Both the position numbers and the translations under genes were made by a program. A DNA stretch of 64,000 nucleotides from Actinomycetota bacterium (GTDB taxonomy: Bacteria; Actinomycetota; Acidimicrobiia; Acidimicrobiales; JAJPHD01), in contig JAJPHD010000003.1 in assembly GCA_021325455.1 (NCBI GenBank), positions 1 through 64,000 on the forward strand, read 5' to 3'. The notes under the pieces were generated by a model. The model was not told where the DNA came from, did not search any database, and was given only the letters and a program-made list of their open reading frames with translations. Below, one piece after another: positions 18,177-27,226 of the stretch (positions are counted from its first letter, which is position 1; each line of letters opens with the position of its first letter).

Positions 18177-18205
18177 ACGCTATCTCACTGATAAGATGCT
18201 CCCAA
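18177..18205 (-). promoter_or_regulatory. Promoter of the XRE/ClpP-like operon
   Basis: Reading the minus strand, -35 TTGGGA (18200-18205) and -10 TAGCGT (18177-18182) are separated by 17 bp. The -10 is 7 nt from ATG 18169, so the message would be leaderless or nearly so. Confidence 0.55.
18192..18197 (+). promoter_or_regulatory. -10 element of clpP
   Basis: TAAGAT lies 32 nt before the clpP ATG, inside the spacer of the opposing promoter. It leaves a short leader that holds GGGAGGAG. The -35 is poor. Confidence 0.4.
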
Positions 18206-18229
18206 AAGCATAACAGGGAGGAGAGCCCC

Positions 18230-18889
18230 ATGCCGGTCCGCCACTCGATCATCCCCACCGTGCTCGACCAGTCGGCGCGGGGGGAAAGGGCCTTCGACAT
18301 CTACTCCCTGCTCCTGAAGGAGCGCATCGTCTTCCTCGGCCAGGAGGTGGACGACCAGGTTGCCAACCTCATCGTGGCCGAGATCCTGTACCTGGAGGCC
18401 CAGGACCCCGACCGGGACATCCAGCTCTACATCAACTCCCCCGGGGGCCTCTCCTACGCCGGCATGGCCATCTACGACGTCATCCAGCACGTGCGCCCGG
18501 ACGTCTCCACCATCTGCGTGGGCATGGGCATGTCGGCGGCGGCCATGATCCTGTGCGGAGGGGCGGCCGGCAAGCGCCTGGCCCTGCCCAGCGCCAAGAT
18601 CATGATCCACCAGGGGTCGGCTGGCACCAGGGGGGCGCCGAGCGACATGGAGATCCACCTGCGCGAGGTGCTCGCCACCACCAGGCGCATGGCCCAGATC
18701 ATCTCCCACCACTCGGGGCGGCCCTTGGACCAGGTCGAGCGGGACATCGACCGGGACTACTACATGACCGCCGCCGAGGCCAAGGAGTACGGGATCATCG
18801 ACGAGGTCATCAGCCCCCGGCGGGGGGTGTCGGCCGAGGCCCTCGAGGCCGCTCACCGGATGGTGGCGGGGGCACCGGTGCCGGCATGA
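18230..18889 (+). CDS. clpP: ATP-dependent Clp protease proteolytic subunit
   Basis: This 219-residue serine peptidase forms the barrel that degrades proteins fed by ClpX or ClpC. The catalytic triad is complete: Ser102 in GMGMSAAAM, His127 in AKIMIHQG and Asp166 in DIDRDYYM. The oxyanion segment YINSPGG is present. GGGAGGAG stands just before ATG 18230. Neither clpX nor a second active clpP is in the window. The divergent ClpP-like protein is a possible partner. Confidence 0.96.
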   Translation: MPVRHSIIPTVLDQSARGERAFDIYSLLLKERIVFLGQEVDDQVANLIVAEILYLEAQDPDRDIQLYINSPGGLSYAGMAIYDVIQHVRPDVSTICVGMGMSAAAMILCGGAAGKRLALPSAKIMIHQGSAGTRGAPSDMEIHLREVLATTRRMAQIISHHSGRPLDQVERDIDRDYYMTAAEAKEYGIIDEVISPRRGVSAEALEAAHRMVAGAPVPA

Positions 18890-18971
18890 GAGCCCGGCCC
18901 GGCACCCGTCCCCGGGCCGGGGCCGTCCGCCCCGGGGCCGAGAACCGCTGGTAGGGGCGCCGGTGGCGGGC

Positions 18972-18977
18972 TACGGT
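18972..18977 (+). promoter_or_regulatory. -10 element TACGGT, leaderless
   Basis: The hexamer ends 8 nt before ATG 18986, and there is no Shine-Dalgarno sequence. It probably starts the run through recN. Confidence 0.45.
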
Positions 18978-18985
18978 CTAGTCCC

Positions 18986-19549
18986 ATGGCTGACGGCGAC
19001 CTGTTCAAGCGCTACCTCGAAGCGGGCATGGCCTTCACCCAGATGACGAGGGCCCGGGCCGAGGAGATCGTGAGGGAGCTGGTGCGGGCCGGGGAGGTCC
19101 AGCGCAGCCAGACCCAGGAGTGGGTGGAGCAGCTCCTCGACCAGGGGCGGCGCAACACCGAGCAGCTGGTGGAGCTGGTCCGCACCGAGGTGTCCCGCCA
19201 GCTGGCCCAGGTGATGAACCTGGTGGAGCGGGAGGTGGCTCGCCAGGTGGCCCTCCTGGACCAGGCCCGCCAGGAAGGGGCCCGGGCCGCGGGCGGAGCG
19301 GGCGGCTCACGGGCCTCGGAGGCCAAGGAGGGGGGCGCCAAGAGGCCGGCGGCCAAGAAGGCGGCCCCCAGGTCCGGGGCCGGGTCCAGCGCCAAGAAGG
19401 CCCCCGCCGACGGGTCGAGCGCCAAGAAGACCCCGGCCAAGAAGCAGGCGGCCCCGGCCGACAGGTCTTCGTCCCGGTCCAGCCGGGCGACGAGCTCCAC
19501 CTCGAAGCGGTCGCCGGCCAGGAAGGCGGCCAAGACGAGGTCGAGCTGA
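18986..19549 (+). CDS. Coiled-coil protein with lysine/alanine-rich histone H1-like tail
   Basis: This 187-residue protein has a predicted amphipathic helical region at 10-100 (EEIVRELVRAGEVQRSQTQE, VEQLLDQGRRNTEQLVELVR) resembling phasin-like or coiled-coil proteins. Its basic tail at about 110-187 is built from AKKA, AKKT and AKKQ repeats with Ser and Arg, like eukaryotic H1 or mycobacterial HupB tails. It may bind DNA or RNA, but that is inference. It is translationally linked to tlyA, since its TGA stop is shared with the CTG start of tlyA. I do not recognise a named family. Confidence 0.72.
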   Translation: MADGDLFKRYLEAGMAFTQMTRARAEEIVRELVRAGEVQRSQTQEWVEQLLDQGRRNTEQLVELVRTEVSRQLAQVMNLVEREVARQVALLDQARQEGARAAGGAGGSRASEAKEGGAKRPAAKKAAPRSGAGSSAKKAPADGSSAKKTPAKKQAAPADRSSSRSSRATSSTSKRSPARKAAKTRSS

Positions 19550-20370
19550 GCCGGCGGCGCCGGCTGGACCTGGAGCTGGTGGCAAGGGGCCTGCTCCCTT
19601 CCCGGGAGCAGGCCCGGGAGGCGGTGATGGCGGGCCGGGTGCTGGTGGGAGGTGCCCCCGCCGACAAGCCGGGGCGCCTGGTGGCGGCGGAGGAGCCGGT
19701 GGTGCTGACCGGTCCCCCCCGCCGCTACGCCAGCCGGGGGGGCGAGAAGCTGGCGGCAGCCCTGGCGCGCTTCGGCGTGGACCCGAGGGGCCGGAGGGCC
19801 CTCGACGCCGGGGCGTCCACGGGGGGGTTCACCGACTGCCTGCTGCAGCACGGGGCCAGGCAGGTCGTCGCCCTGGACGTGGGGCGGGGGCAGCTCGACC
19901 CCCGGCTGCGGGAAGACCCCCGGGTGGTCCCCATGGAAGGGACCAACCTGCGCCACCTGACCCTGGCCCAGGTGGGAGGGGAGGCCTTCGACCTCGTGAC
20001 GGCGGACCTGTCGTTCATCTCCCTGGGCCTGGTGGCGCCGGTGCTGCTCGGGGACCTGGCCGGGGCGGGGGCCGACGCCGTGCTGCTGGTGAAGCCGCAG
20101 TTCGAGGCGGGCCGCCGGGAGGTGTCGAGGGGCCACGGCGTGGTGCGGGACCCCGACGTCTGGCGGGAGGCGCTGGAGTCCGTGGCGTCCGCAGTCGCTG
20201 CCTGCGGAGCCGCCATTATGGGAGCCATGGCTTCGCCACTGCCCGGTGCCCGCGGCAACGTGGAGTTCTTCCTGCACGCCCGGGCCCACGGCGGCCCCCG
20301 GGGACGGGCGGCCGACCTGGCCCGGGCCGTCGGGGAGGGTCAGGCCCTGGTGGCCGGAAGGGAGCGGTAG
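19546..20370 (+). CDS. tlyA: TlyA-type 2'-O rRNA methyltransferase (apparent CTG start)
   Basis: This 274-residue TlyA protein has an N-terminal S4 RNA-binding domain (about 1-62) and an FtsJ-like Rossmann methyltransferase domain with the SAM-binding motif LDAGASTGGFTDCLL. Characterised TlyA proteins methylate 16S and 23S rRNA, which affects capreomycin sensitivity. The only start that keeps the S4 domain is CTG 19546, reading LSRRRRLDLELVARGLL, which overlaps the preceding TGA as CTGA. The next normal start, GTG 19579, would cut into the S4 domain. GAGG lies a few bases upstream. Confidence 0.92.
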   Translation: MSRRRRLDLELVARGLLPSREQAREAVMAGRVLVGGAPADKPGRLVAAEEPVVLTGPPRRYASRGGEKLAAALARFGVDPRGRRALDAGASTGGFTDCLLQHGARQVVALDVGRGQLDPRLREDPRVVPMEGTNLRHLTLAQVGGEAFDLVTADLSFISLGLVAPVLLGDLAGAGADAVLLVKPQFEAGRREVSRGHGVVRDPDVWREALESVASAVAACGAAIMGAMASPLPGARGNVEFFLHARAHGGPRGRAADLARAVGEGQALVAGRER

Positions 20371-20373
20371 GGA

Positions 20374-21222
20374 GTGGCCACGGTTGCCTTCGTCGTGCAC
20401 GCCGGCCGGCCTGATGCGGTCATGGTCGCCGAGAAGGCGGCGGCGTGGCTCGGGGCCCGGGGCCACGAGGCCAGGCTCACCGTGAGCGAGGACGGGATGG
20501 AGCCGCTGCAGGGCGTGGACCTGGCCGTCAGCCTGGGCGGGGACGGCACCATGCTGCGCACGGCGGAGCTGGTCCAGGGGGCAGGCGTGCCCATCCTCGG
20601 GGTCAACCTGGGCCACCTGGGCTACCTGACGGCGGTCGAGCCGGATGGCCTGCGAGCGGCCCTGGAGCGCTTCCTCGCCGGCGACTACGGGGTGCACGAG
20701 CGCATGACGCTGGACGTGTCCCTCAGCCGGAGCGGCCCCCCCGCCCCGGAGGCCGGGGCCCCGGCCAGCAGGCCCGCCTTCAACGAAGCCGTGGTGGAGA
20801 AGTGCGCCCCCGGCCACACGATCCGCCTGGCCCTGTCGATCGCCGGGCGGCACTTCGTCACCTACGCCGCCGACGGGCTCATCGTGGCCACCCCCACCGG
20901 GTCCACGGCCTACAACCTCTCGTCCCGGGGCCCCATTGCTTCGCCCTGCCTCCGGGCCATCATCGTCACCCCCGTGTCGCCGCACATGCTCTTCGACCGC
21001 AGCTTGGTGCTGGAGCCGGGAGAGGGGGTGCAGGTGCAGCTGGTGGGGGACCGCCCGGCCGTGCTGGTGGTAGACGGGATCAAGGCATCCGAGCTGGCCC
21101 CGGGGGACGTCGTGAGCTGCCGGACCAGCGTCAGCCCGGTGCGCCTGGTCGACCTGGGGGTGCGGGACTTCCACTCCATCCTGAAAGCGAAGTTCGGGCT
21201 GGCCGACCGGTCCGAGCGGTAG
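20374..21222 (+). CDS. nadK: NAD kinase
   Basis: This 282-residue enzyme phosphorylates NAD to NADP. The GGDGT motif (VSLGGDGTMLR), the ADGLIVATPTGSTAYNLSSRG diphosphate-binding region and the NEAVVEK segment are conserved. The GTG start is 3 nt after the tlyA stop. The order tlyA-nadK-recN is widely conserved in actinomycetes and supports all three calls. Confidence 0.96.
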   Translation: MATVAFVVHAGRPDAVMVAEKAAAWLGARGHEARLTVSEDGMEPLQGVDLAVSLGGDGTMLRTAELVQGAGVPILGVNLGHLGYLTAVEPDGLRAALERFLAGDYGVHERMTLDVSLSRSGPPAPEAGAPASRPAFNEAVVEKCAPGHTIRLALSIAGRHFVTYAADGLIVATPTGSTAYNLSSRGPIASPCLRAIIVTPVSPHMLFDRSLVLEPGEGVQVQLVGDRPAVLVVDGIKASELAPGDVVSCRTSVSPVRLVDLGVRDFHSILKAKFGLADRSER

Positions 21223-21229
21223 GGCAACG

Positions 21230-22834
21230 GTGCTGGTCGAGCTGTCCGTGCGCGAGCTGGGCGTGATCGAGGCGGCCAGCCTGGTCCTCGGACCGGGCAT
21301 GACCGCCCTCACCGGGGAGACCGGAGCGGGCAAGACCCTGCTGGTGGAGGCCCTGGGGCTGCTCCTCGGGGGCCGGGCGGACCCCTCCTTGGTGAGGACC
21401 GGGGCCGAGGAGGCGCTCGTGGAGGGGCGCTTCGACCATGAGGGGGCCGAGACCGTGCTGGCCCGGGCCGTCCCCCGGGAGGGGCGGTCCCGGGCGTGGG
21501 TGGACGGCCGGATGGCCCCCCTCTCGTCCTTGGCCGAGAGAGGAGCGTGCCTGGTGGAGCTGCACGGCCAGCAGGCTCACCAGGTCCTCCTGGCCGGAGG
21601 GGCCCAGCGCCGGGCGCTGGACGCCTGGGGGGGCGTCGACCTCGGCCCCCGGGGCCGGGCCCGGGCCGAGCTGGCCCGCATCGAGGAGGAGCTGGCCCGC
21701 CTGGGGGGGGATGCCCGCAGCCGGGCCCGGGAGGTGGACCTGTTGCGCTTCCAGCTGGAGGAGCTGGACCGGGCCGGGCTCTCGGACCCGGGCGAGGAGG
21801 AGTCGCTGGCGGCCGAGGAGGAGCGCCTGGCCGGCGCCAGCGCCCACCGGGAGGCGGCGTTCTCCGCCCTGGCGGCCCTCACGGGGGAGGGCACGGCCGG
21901 ACTGGACGCTGCGGCCAGGTGGCTGAGCGGCCATCCCCCGCTGGCGGAGGCAGGGGCCCGCCTCGAGGGGGTGATGGCGGAGCTGGCCGACCTGGCCAGC
22001 GAGGTGCGCCGGGTGGGGGAGTCCCTGGACGACGACCCGGCCCGCCTCGAGGCGGTGAGGGCCCGCCGCCAGATGCTGAGGGACCTGCGGCGCAAGTACG
22101 GCGAGACCCTGGAGGAGGTCATGGGGTTCCACCAGGCGGCCGCAGGCCGCCTGGTGGAGCTGGAGGGTCACGAGGCCCGGGTGGCCGAGCTGGAGGGGGA
22201 GCGGGCCGCCGCCAGCCGCAGGCTGGAGGCGGCCGAGGAGGCCCTGGGGGAGGTTCGGCGAAGGGTGGCCCCCCGCCTGGCCACCGCCGTGCAGTCCCGC
22301 CTGCGCACCCTGGCCATGCCCCGGGCCCGCTTCGAGGTGGAGGTGGGGGGAGGGGCGGGCGACGAGGTGGTGTTCGGCCTGGGCGCCAACCCCGGCGAGG
22401 CCGTCCTGCCCCTCTCCAAGGTGGCCTCGGGAGGTGAGCTGTCCCGTACCATGCTGGCCCTGCGCCTGGCCCTGGGGGGCTGGGACAGCCCGGGCCCCGG
22501 CGGGAGCGGGCCGACCCTCGTGTTCGACGAGGTGGACGCGGGGATAGGGGGGGAGGCGGCCCTGGCCGTGGGGAGGTCCCTGGCCGCCCTGGCGGCGACC
22601 CACCAGGTCCTGGTCGTGACCCACCTGCCCCAGGTGGCGGCGTTCGCCGACCACCAGGTGGCGGTGGGAAAGACGGTGCGCCGGAGGCGCACCGTGTCGG
22701 AGGTGCGGGCCCTGGAGGGGGAGGCCCGGGTGGTGGAGCTGTCCCGCATGCTGTCGGGCCAGCCCGACAGCATGCGGGCCCGGGAGCACGCCGGCGAGCT
22801 GCTGGCCATCGCCGCCGCGGAGCGGCGGCGATGA
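21230..22834 (+). CDS. recN: DNA repair protein RecN
   Basis: This 534-residue SMC-like ATPase acts in double-strand break repair. It has the Walker A LTGETGAGKTLLVEAL, a central coiled coil (about 160-360), the ABC signature KVASGGELSR and the Walker B/D-loop VFDEVDAGIGG. The GTG start lies 7 nt after nadK. It overlaps the next gene by ATGA. Confidence 0.96.
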   Translation: MLVELSVRELGVIEAASLVLGPGMTALTGETGAGKTLLVEALGLLLGGRADPSLVRTGAEEALVEGRFDHEGAETVLARAVPREGRSRAWVDGRMAPLSSLAERGACLVELHGQQAHQVLLAGGAQRRALDAWGGVDLGPRGRARAELARIEEELARLGGDARSRAREVDLLRFQLEELDRAGLSDPGEEESLAAEEERLAGASAHREAAFSALAALTGEGTAGLDAAARWLSGHPPLAEAGARLEGVMAELADLASEVRRVGESLDDDPARLEAVRARRQMLRDLRRKYGETLEEVMGFHQAAAGRLVELEGHEARVAELEGERAAASRRLEAAEEALGEVRRRVAPRLATAVQSRLRTLAMPRARFEVEVGGGAGDEVVFGLGANPGEAVLPLSKVASGGELSRTMLALRLALGGWDSPGPGGSGPTLVFDEVDAGIGGEAALAVGRSLAALAATHQVLVVTHLPQVAAFADHQVAVGKTVRRRRTVSEVRALEGEARVVELSRMLSGQPDSMRAREHAGELLAIAAAERRR

Positions 22835-23424
22835 GCCGCCTGCGGCGGGTGTGCGTCTTCTGCGGGTCCAGCCCCGGGCGGCGCCCGGCCTACCGCAAGG
22901 CTGCCCTCGACCTGGCGGCCGCCCTGGTGGAGCGGGACCTGGGGCTGGTCTACGGGGGCAGCAGGGTGGGGCTCATGGGGTCCCTGGCCGGGGAGGTGCG
23001 CCGCCTGGGCGGCACGGTCACGGGGGTGATCCCGGAGGCCCTGGTGGCAAAGGAGGTGGCCGAGGTGGGGCTGGAGGACCTGCGGATCGTCGGTTCGATG
23101 CACGCCCGCAAGGCCCTCATGGCGGACCTGGCCGACGGGTTCGTGGCCCTCCCGGGGGGCTTCGGCACCCTGGAGGAGTTCGCCGAGGTCGTCACCTGGA
23201 CCCAGCTGGGGCTGCAGGCCAAGCCCTGCGGGCTGCTGGACGTGGAGGGCTACTGGCAGCACCTCCTCCGGTTCTTCGACCACGCCGTGGACGAGGGGTT
23301 CGTGAGGGAGGCCAACCGGGCCCTGGTGATCGGCGAGAGGGAGGCCGGGGCGCTCCTGGACAGGCTGGCGGAGTGGCAGCCGGTGCCGGTGGAGAAGTGG
23401 ATCACCAGCCTGCGCCAGGCATGA
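22831..23424 (+). CDS. LOG-family protein (TIGR00730)
   Basis: This 197-residue Rossmann-fold protein has the LOG signature [16 protein letters not shown] and the N-terminal [18 protein letters not shown] proteins release free cytokinin-type bases from nucleoside monophosphates, and bacterial members often act more generally on nucleotides. GSRVGLMG and MHARKALM also fit. It is coupled to recN by ATGA, which is an unusual partner. Confidence 0.9.
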   Translation: MSRLRRVCVFCGSSPGRRPAYRKAALDLAAALVERDLGLVYGGSRVGLMGSLAGEVRRLGGTVTGVIPEALVAKEVAEVGLEDLRIVGSMHARKALMADLADGFVALPGGFGTLEEFAEVVTWTQLGLQAKPCGLLDVEGYWQHLLRFFDHAVDEGFVREANRALVIGEREAGALLDRLAEWQPVPVEKWITSLRQA

Positions 23425-23506
23425 GGGGGGGCTGAGGGCGCCGGCAGGGGATGCACCGTTTCCCCCATGGCCCCGGGTAGCCTGGGTGGGACCGGGAGGA
23501 GGATCG

Positions 23507-25162
23507 GTGGCGAAGCACATCTTCGTGACGGGCGGGGTGGCCAGCTCGCTCGGCAAGGGCCTTACGGCCTCGTCCCTCGGGCGCCTGCTCAAGTGCCGTG
23601 GGTTGCGGGTGGCCATGCAGAAGCTCGACCCCTACATCAACGTGGACCCGGGAACCATGAACCCCTTCGAGCACGGCGAGGTCTTCGTGACGAGGGACGG
23701 GAGCGAGACGGACCTCGACCTCGGGCACTACGAGCGGTTCGTGGACGAGGCCTTCTCCGGGGACTCGAATGCCACGACGGGATCGATCTACGCGGCGGTC
23801 ATCGCCAAGGAGCGCCGGGGGGACTACCTGGGCCGGACGGTCCAGGTCATCCCCCATGTCACCGACGAGATCAAGGAGCGCATCAGGCGCCTGGCCACCG
23901 ACGACGTGGACGTGGTCATCACCGAGGTGGGGGGCACGGTGGGCGACATCGAGATCCTCCCCTTCCTCTATGCCATCCGCCAGTTCCGCAACGACGTGGG
24001 CCGGGCCAACGTCTGCTACGTCCACCTCACCCTGGTCCCCTCGATCGGGCCCGCCGGTGAGCACAAGACCAAGCCCACCCAGCACTCGGTGGAGGAGCTT
24101 CGCAGCCGGGGCATACAGCCGGACGTGATCGTGTGCCGGAGCGACCAGCCCCTCACGGCGGGCCTCAAGCGCAAGATCTCTCTCACCTGCGACGTCCCTC
24201 TGGCCGCCGTCATCTCCAACATCGACGTGACCAACATCTACGAGATGCCCCTGGTGCTGCACGCCGAGGGGCTGGACGACCACGTGTGCTCCCTGCTCGG
24301 CTTCGACGGCCCTGGCCATGCTGTGGACCTGTCGGGATGGGAGGCCATGGTGGCCCGGGCCCGGGCCGCCTCCCGCACCGTGCGCATCGGGCTCATCGGC
24401 AAGTACGTCACGCTGCCCGATGCGTACCTGTCGGTGGTGGAGGCCCTGCGCCACGCCGGCTTCTACCACGGGGCCCAGGTGGAGATCGACTGGATCAGGG
24501 CCGAGGAGGTGACCGGGCTGCTGGCCGAGGGACGGTTGGCCCAGCTGTCGGGGATCGTCATACCGGGCGGGTTCGGCGAGCGGGGGGTGGAGGGCAAGAT
24601 CGCCGCCGCCTCCTACGCCCGGGAGCACGGGCTTCCCTGCCTTGGCATCTGCCTGGGGCTGCAGGCCATGGTCATCGACGTGGCCCGCTCCCTGGCCGGC
24701 CTGGAAGGGGCCAACTCCACCGAGTTCGACCCCCTGACCGCCTACCCGGTCATCGACCTGATGGAGGACCAGCGCAAGGTGGTGGACTACGGGGGGACCA
24801 TGCGCCTGGGGACCTACGCCGCCGTGCTGCAGCCGGGGACCCGGGTGGCCGCCGCCTACGGGGAGCCGGTGGTGAGGGAACGCCACCGCCATCGCTACGA
24901 GGTGAACCCGCGCTTTCGCCAGCGCCTGGAGCGGGGGGGCCTGGTGTGCTCGGGAACGTCCGTGGACGACCGGCTGGTGGAGATGGTCGAGCTGCCTGAG
25001 CATCCCTTCTGGGTGGGGACCCAGTCCCACCCCGAGTTCCTCTCCCGCCCCGACCGCCCTCACCCCCTCTTCCGGGAGCTGGTGGGGGCCGCTTTGGAGC
25101 GGGCCAGCGGCACCGGGCGGGACGGGACCCGGCCCGAGGTGGCCGCCGTGACCGGCCGGTGA
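23507..25162 (+). CDS. pyrG: CTP synthase
   Basis: This 551-residue enzyme aminates UTP to CTP using glutamine. The N-terminal synthetase domain begins [19 protein letters not shown]. The glutamine amidotransferase domain has the nucleophile Cys in [12 protein letters not shown] and the His-Glu of [13 protein letters not shown] 23507 is chosen because GGAGGAGGA lies just before it. TAGCCT at 23478-23483 is a possible -10. Confidence 0.97.
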   Translation: MAKHIFVTGGVASSLGKGLTASSLGRLLKCRGLRVAMQKLDPYINVDPGTMNPFEHGEVFVTRDGSETDLDLGHYERFVDEAFSGDSNATTGSIYAAVIAKERRGDYLGRTVQVIPHVTDEIKERIRRLATDDVDVVITEVGGTVGDIEILPFLYAIRQFRNDVGRANVCYVHLTLVPSIGPAGEHKTKPTQHSVEELRSRGIQPDVIVCRSDQPLTAGLKRKISLTCDVPLAAVISNIDVTNIYEMPLVLHAEGLDDHVCSLLGFDGPGHAVDLSGWEAMVARARAASRTVRIGLIGKYVTLPDAYLSVVEALRHAGFYHGAQVEIDWIRAEEVTGLLAEGRLAQLSGIVIPGGFGERGVEGKIAAASYAREHGLPCLGICLGLQAMVIDVARSLAGLEGANSTEFDPLTAYPVIDLMEDQRKVVDYGGTMRLGTYAAVLQPGTRVAAAYGEPVVRERHRHRYEVNPRFRQRLERGGLVCSGTSVDDRLVEMVELPEHPFWVGTQSHPEFLSRPDRPHPLFRELVGAALERASGTGRDGTRPEVAAVTGR

Positions 25163-25710
25163 GCGCAGCGTTCCGCCCCCTCGGGGAGGAGGAGCTCTAC
25201 CGGGGCTCGCTGGTGACCCTGGCCCGGGCCGGCTTCGAGGCCCCCGACGGCCGGCGCTTCTCGCGCGAGATCGTCCACCATCCCGGGGCGGTGGTCGTGG
25301 TGGCCGTCGAAGGAGGCGACTCCGCCTGGCTAGTCCGCCAGTTCCGGGCGCCGATCGGGGCGGAGCTGCTCGAGCTGCCGGCAGGCAAGCGGGACGTCGA
25401 CGGGGAGGCACCGCTCGACACGGCCCGCCGGGAGCTGGAGGAGGAGGTCGGCATGCGGGCGGCGCGCTGGAGGGAGCTGGCCCGGTTCTACAACTCACCC
25501 GGCTACTGCGACGAGCTGTCCTACCTGTTCCTGGCCGAGGGCCTGTCCCCCTGCCACGCCTCCCCCCAGGGCGTGGAGGAGGCCCACATGGCCACCGAGA
25601 CCGTGGCTCTGGCCGAGGTGCCGAGGCTGGTGGCGGAGGGGGCCATCACGGACGCCAAGACGATCCTCGGGCTGTGCCTGGCTCGCAGCGTCCTCACCTC
25701 GACCGGCTAG
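25159..25710 (+). CDS. Nudix hydrolase (ADP-ribose pyrophosphatase-like)
   Basis: This 183-residue protein contains the Nudix box, [20 protein letters not shown] followed by EEVG, with the REXXEE metal core. The first Gly of the consensus is shifted by one residue, as in related actinomycete proteins. [15 protein letters not shown] is typical of ADP-ribose pyrophosphatases. It overlaps pyrG by GTGA, and this pyrG-Nudix-xerD order is common in actinomycetes. Confidence 0.9.
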   Translation: MSAAFRPLGEEELYRGSLVTLARAGFEAPDGRRFSREIVHHPGAVVVVAVEGGDSAWLVRQFRAPIGAELLELPAGKRDVDGEAPLDTARRELEEEVGMRAARWRELARFYNSPGYCDELSYLFLAEGLSPCHASPQGVEEAHMATETVALAEVPRLVAEGAITDAKTILGLCLARSVLTSTG

Positions 25711-25862
25711 CGGAGGGCCCCCGGGGTGGAGGGCCTGCCCCGGGCGACAGCCCGCCGGAGGGAGGCCGGGGCGGGCCGGGACCGCCGTCCCGCCCCCGTC
25801 CCGGGGCCGGGGGACGGGCCTCCCGCCGGCCGCCCGCCCCGCGTGACGAGGGAGCAGGCCGA

Positions 25863-26855
25863 GTGGTGCCCCGCCGGCCGCCCGGGACGGCCCCTCCCCT
25901 CTCCCGCCGCCCGCTCAGCGCCGATGCCGAGGAGTTCCTGTCCTGGCTGGCCGTCGAGAAGGGAAGGGCGGGCAACACGCTTAGCGGGTACCGGCGAGAC
26001 CTGGCCGCCTACGAGTCCTGGCTCTCCGAGCGGGGGTCCTCGCCCCGGGAGGCGGGCGAGGTCGAGGTGGCGGGTTACGTTGCCCACCTGAGAGCCGCCG
26101 GCCGGCGGCCTGCCACCGTGGCCCGGGCCCTGGCTGCGGTTCGGGGTCTCCACCGCTTCTGCCTGGAGGAGGGCCGGGCCGCCGCCGACCCCAGCGCCGA
26201 CCTGGGACGCCCCGCCGTTCCCCAGGGCCTGCCCAGGCCTCTCAGCGAGGAGGAGGTGGGGGCGCTCCTCCAGGTGGTGGTGGGGGACGACCCGGCCGCC
26301 CGTCGGGACCGGGCCGTGCTGGAGCTGCTCTACGGGGCGGGGCTGCGCATCTCCGAGCTCGTGTCCCTGTCCCTGGCCGACCTGTCCCTGGAGGAGGGGC
26401 TGTTGAGGGTCCTCGGTAAGGGGTCCAGGGAGCGGGTGGTACCAGTGGGGCGCCTGGCCGGCCAGGCCCTCGAGAGGTGGCTGGCGCCGGGGGGGCGGCC
26501 GGTGTGGGCGGAGCGGGCCGGGAGGCGGCGCCGGCGGGGTGACGCCGAGGCCCTCTTCCTCAACGCCAGGGGGGGACGCCTGTCCCGGCAAGGAGCTTGG
26601 GGGGTGGTGCGCCGCCACGGGGACCGGGCCGGCCTCGGCGAGCGGCTGAGCCCCCACGTCTTGCGCCACTCCTGTGCCACCCACATGCTGGACCACGGCG
26701 CCGACATCCGGGTGGTACAGGAGCTGCTGGGCCACGCCTCGGTGGCCACGACCCAGGTCTACACCCGGGTCTCCACCCAGCGGCTCCATGCCGTCTACCG
26801 GGCCGCCCACCCCCGGGCCCGAGGGTGGGATAGGACCCCTGTCGACGGGGGGTAG
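25863..26855 (+). CDS. xerD: Tyrosine site-specific recombinase XerD/XerC
   Basis: This roughly 330-residue recombinase resolves chromosome dimers at dif sites. The SAM-like N-terminal domain (about 25-110) includes FLSWLAVEKGRAGNTLSGYR. The catalytic residues are visible: Arg in LYGAGLRISELVSL, the Lys region LRVLGKGSRERVVPV, HVLRHSCATHM, the LLGHASVATTQ His, and the Tyr nucleophile in QVYTRV. GTG 25863 is preferred; the open frame extends upstream, but that sequence is only Pro/Gly/Arg-rich. An XerC assignment cannot be excluded. Confidence 0.93.
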   Translation: MVPRRPPGTAPPLSRRPLSADAEEFLSWLAVEKGRAGNTLSGYRRDLAAYESWLSERGSSPREAGEVEVAGYVAHLRAAGRRPATVARALAAVRGLHRFCLEEGRAAADPSADLGRPAVPQGLPRPLSEEEVGALLQVVVGDDPAARRDRAVLELLYGAGLRISELVSLSLADLSLEEGLLRVLGKGSRERVVPVGRLAGQALERWLAPGGRPVWAERAGRRRRRGDAEALFLNARGGRLSRQGAWGVVRRHGDRAGLGERLSPHVLRHSCATHMLDHGADIRVVQELLGHASVATTQVYTRVSTQRLHAVYRAAHPRARGWDRTPVDGG

Positions 26856-26858
26856 GAT
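26853..26858 (+). promoter_or_regulatory. -10 element TAGGAT, leaderless
   Basis: TAGGAT overlaps the xerD stop codon and ends 7 nt before GTG 26866. It makes ATG 26857 unlikely as a start. Confidence 0.5.
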
Positions 26859-26865
26859 GGCATCT

Positions 26866-27210
26866 GTGTCCAACGACGCACCGGCTGTCGACTACCGCGA
26901 GCTGCTCGAGAACGAGCGGGCCGGTCTTCGCGCCAAGCTGGCCGAGCTGGGATACGGCGAGGACGGTGGCCTGAGCTACGACCCCAACTTCGCCGACTCC
27001 AGCCAGGTGACAGCGGAGCGGGGGGAGGCCGAGGCCCTGGCCGGCTCCCTGCGGGAGGCCCTGGCCGAGGTGGAGCGGGCCCTTGCCAAGTTGGCCGAGG
27101 GGACCTACGGGCGCTGCGAGTCCTGCGGGCAGCAGATCGCCGAGGCCAGGCTGGAGGCCATGCCCACGGCGCGCTTTTGCATCAACTGCGCCTCAGCCAG
27201 CAAGCGCTAG
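26866..27210 (+). CDS. DksA/TraR-type C4 zinc-finger protein
   Basis: This 114-residue protein has a coiled-coil hairpin region (about 15-75, ERGEAEALAGSLREALAEVE) and a C-terminal C4 zinc finger, CESC with 17 residues to CINC. DksA/TraR proteins enter the RNA polymerase secondary channel and modulate transcription, often with ppGpp. The acidic coiled-coil tip of true DksA is not obvious, so a related role is possible. GTG 26866 is chosen over ATG 26857, which lies in the -10 hexamer. Confidence 0.88.
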   Translation: MSNDAPAVDYRELLENERAGLRAKLAELGYGEDGGLSYDPNFADSSQVTAERGEAEALAGSLREALAEVERALAKLAEGTYGRCESCGQQIAEARLEAMPTARFCINCASASKR

Positions 27211-27226
27211 CCCAGGGGTGGCGCCC

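Noticed and set aside
25674-25862. N-terminal extension of XerD by about 60 residues
   Set aside because: The added sequence is Pro/Gly/Arg-rich and overlaps the Nudix gene. GTG 25863 gives a normal XerD length.
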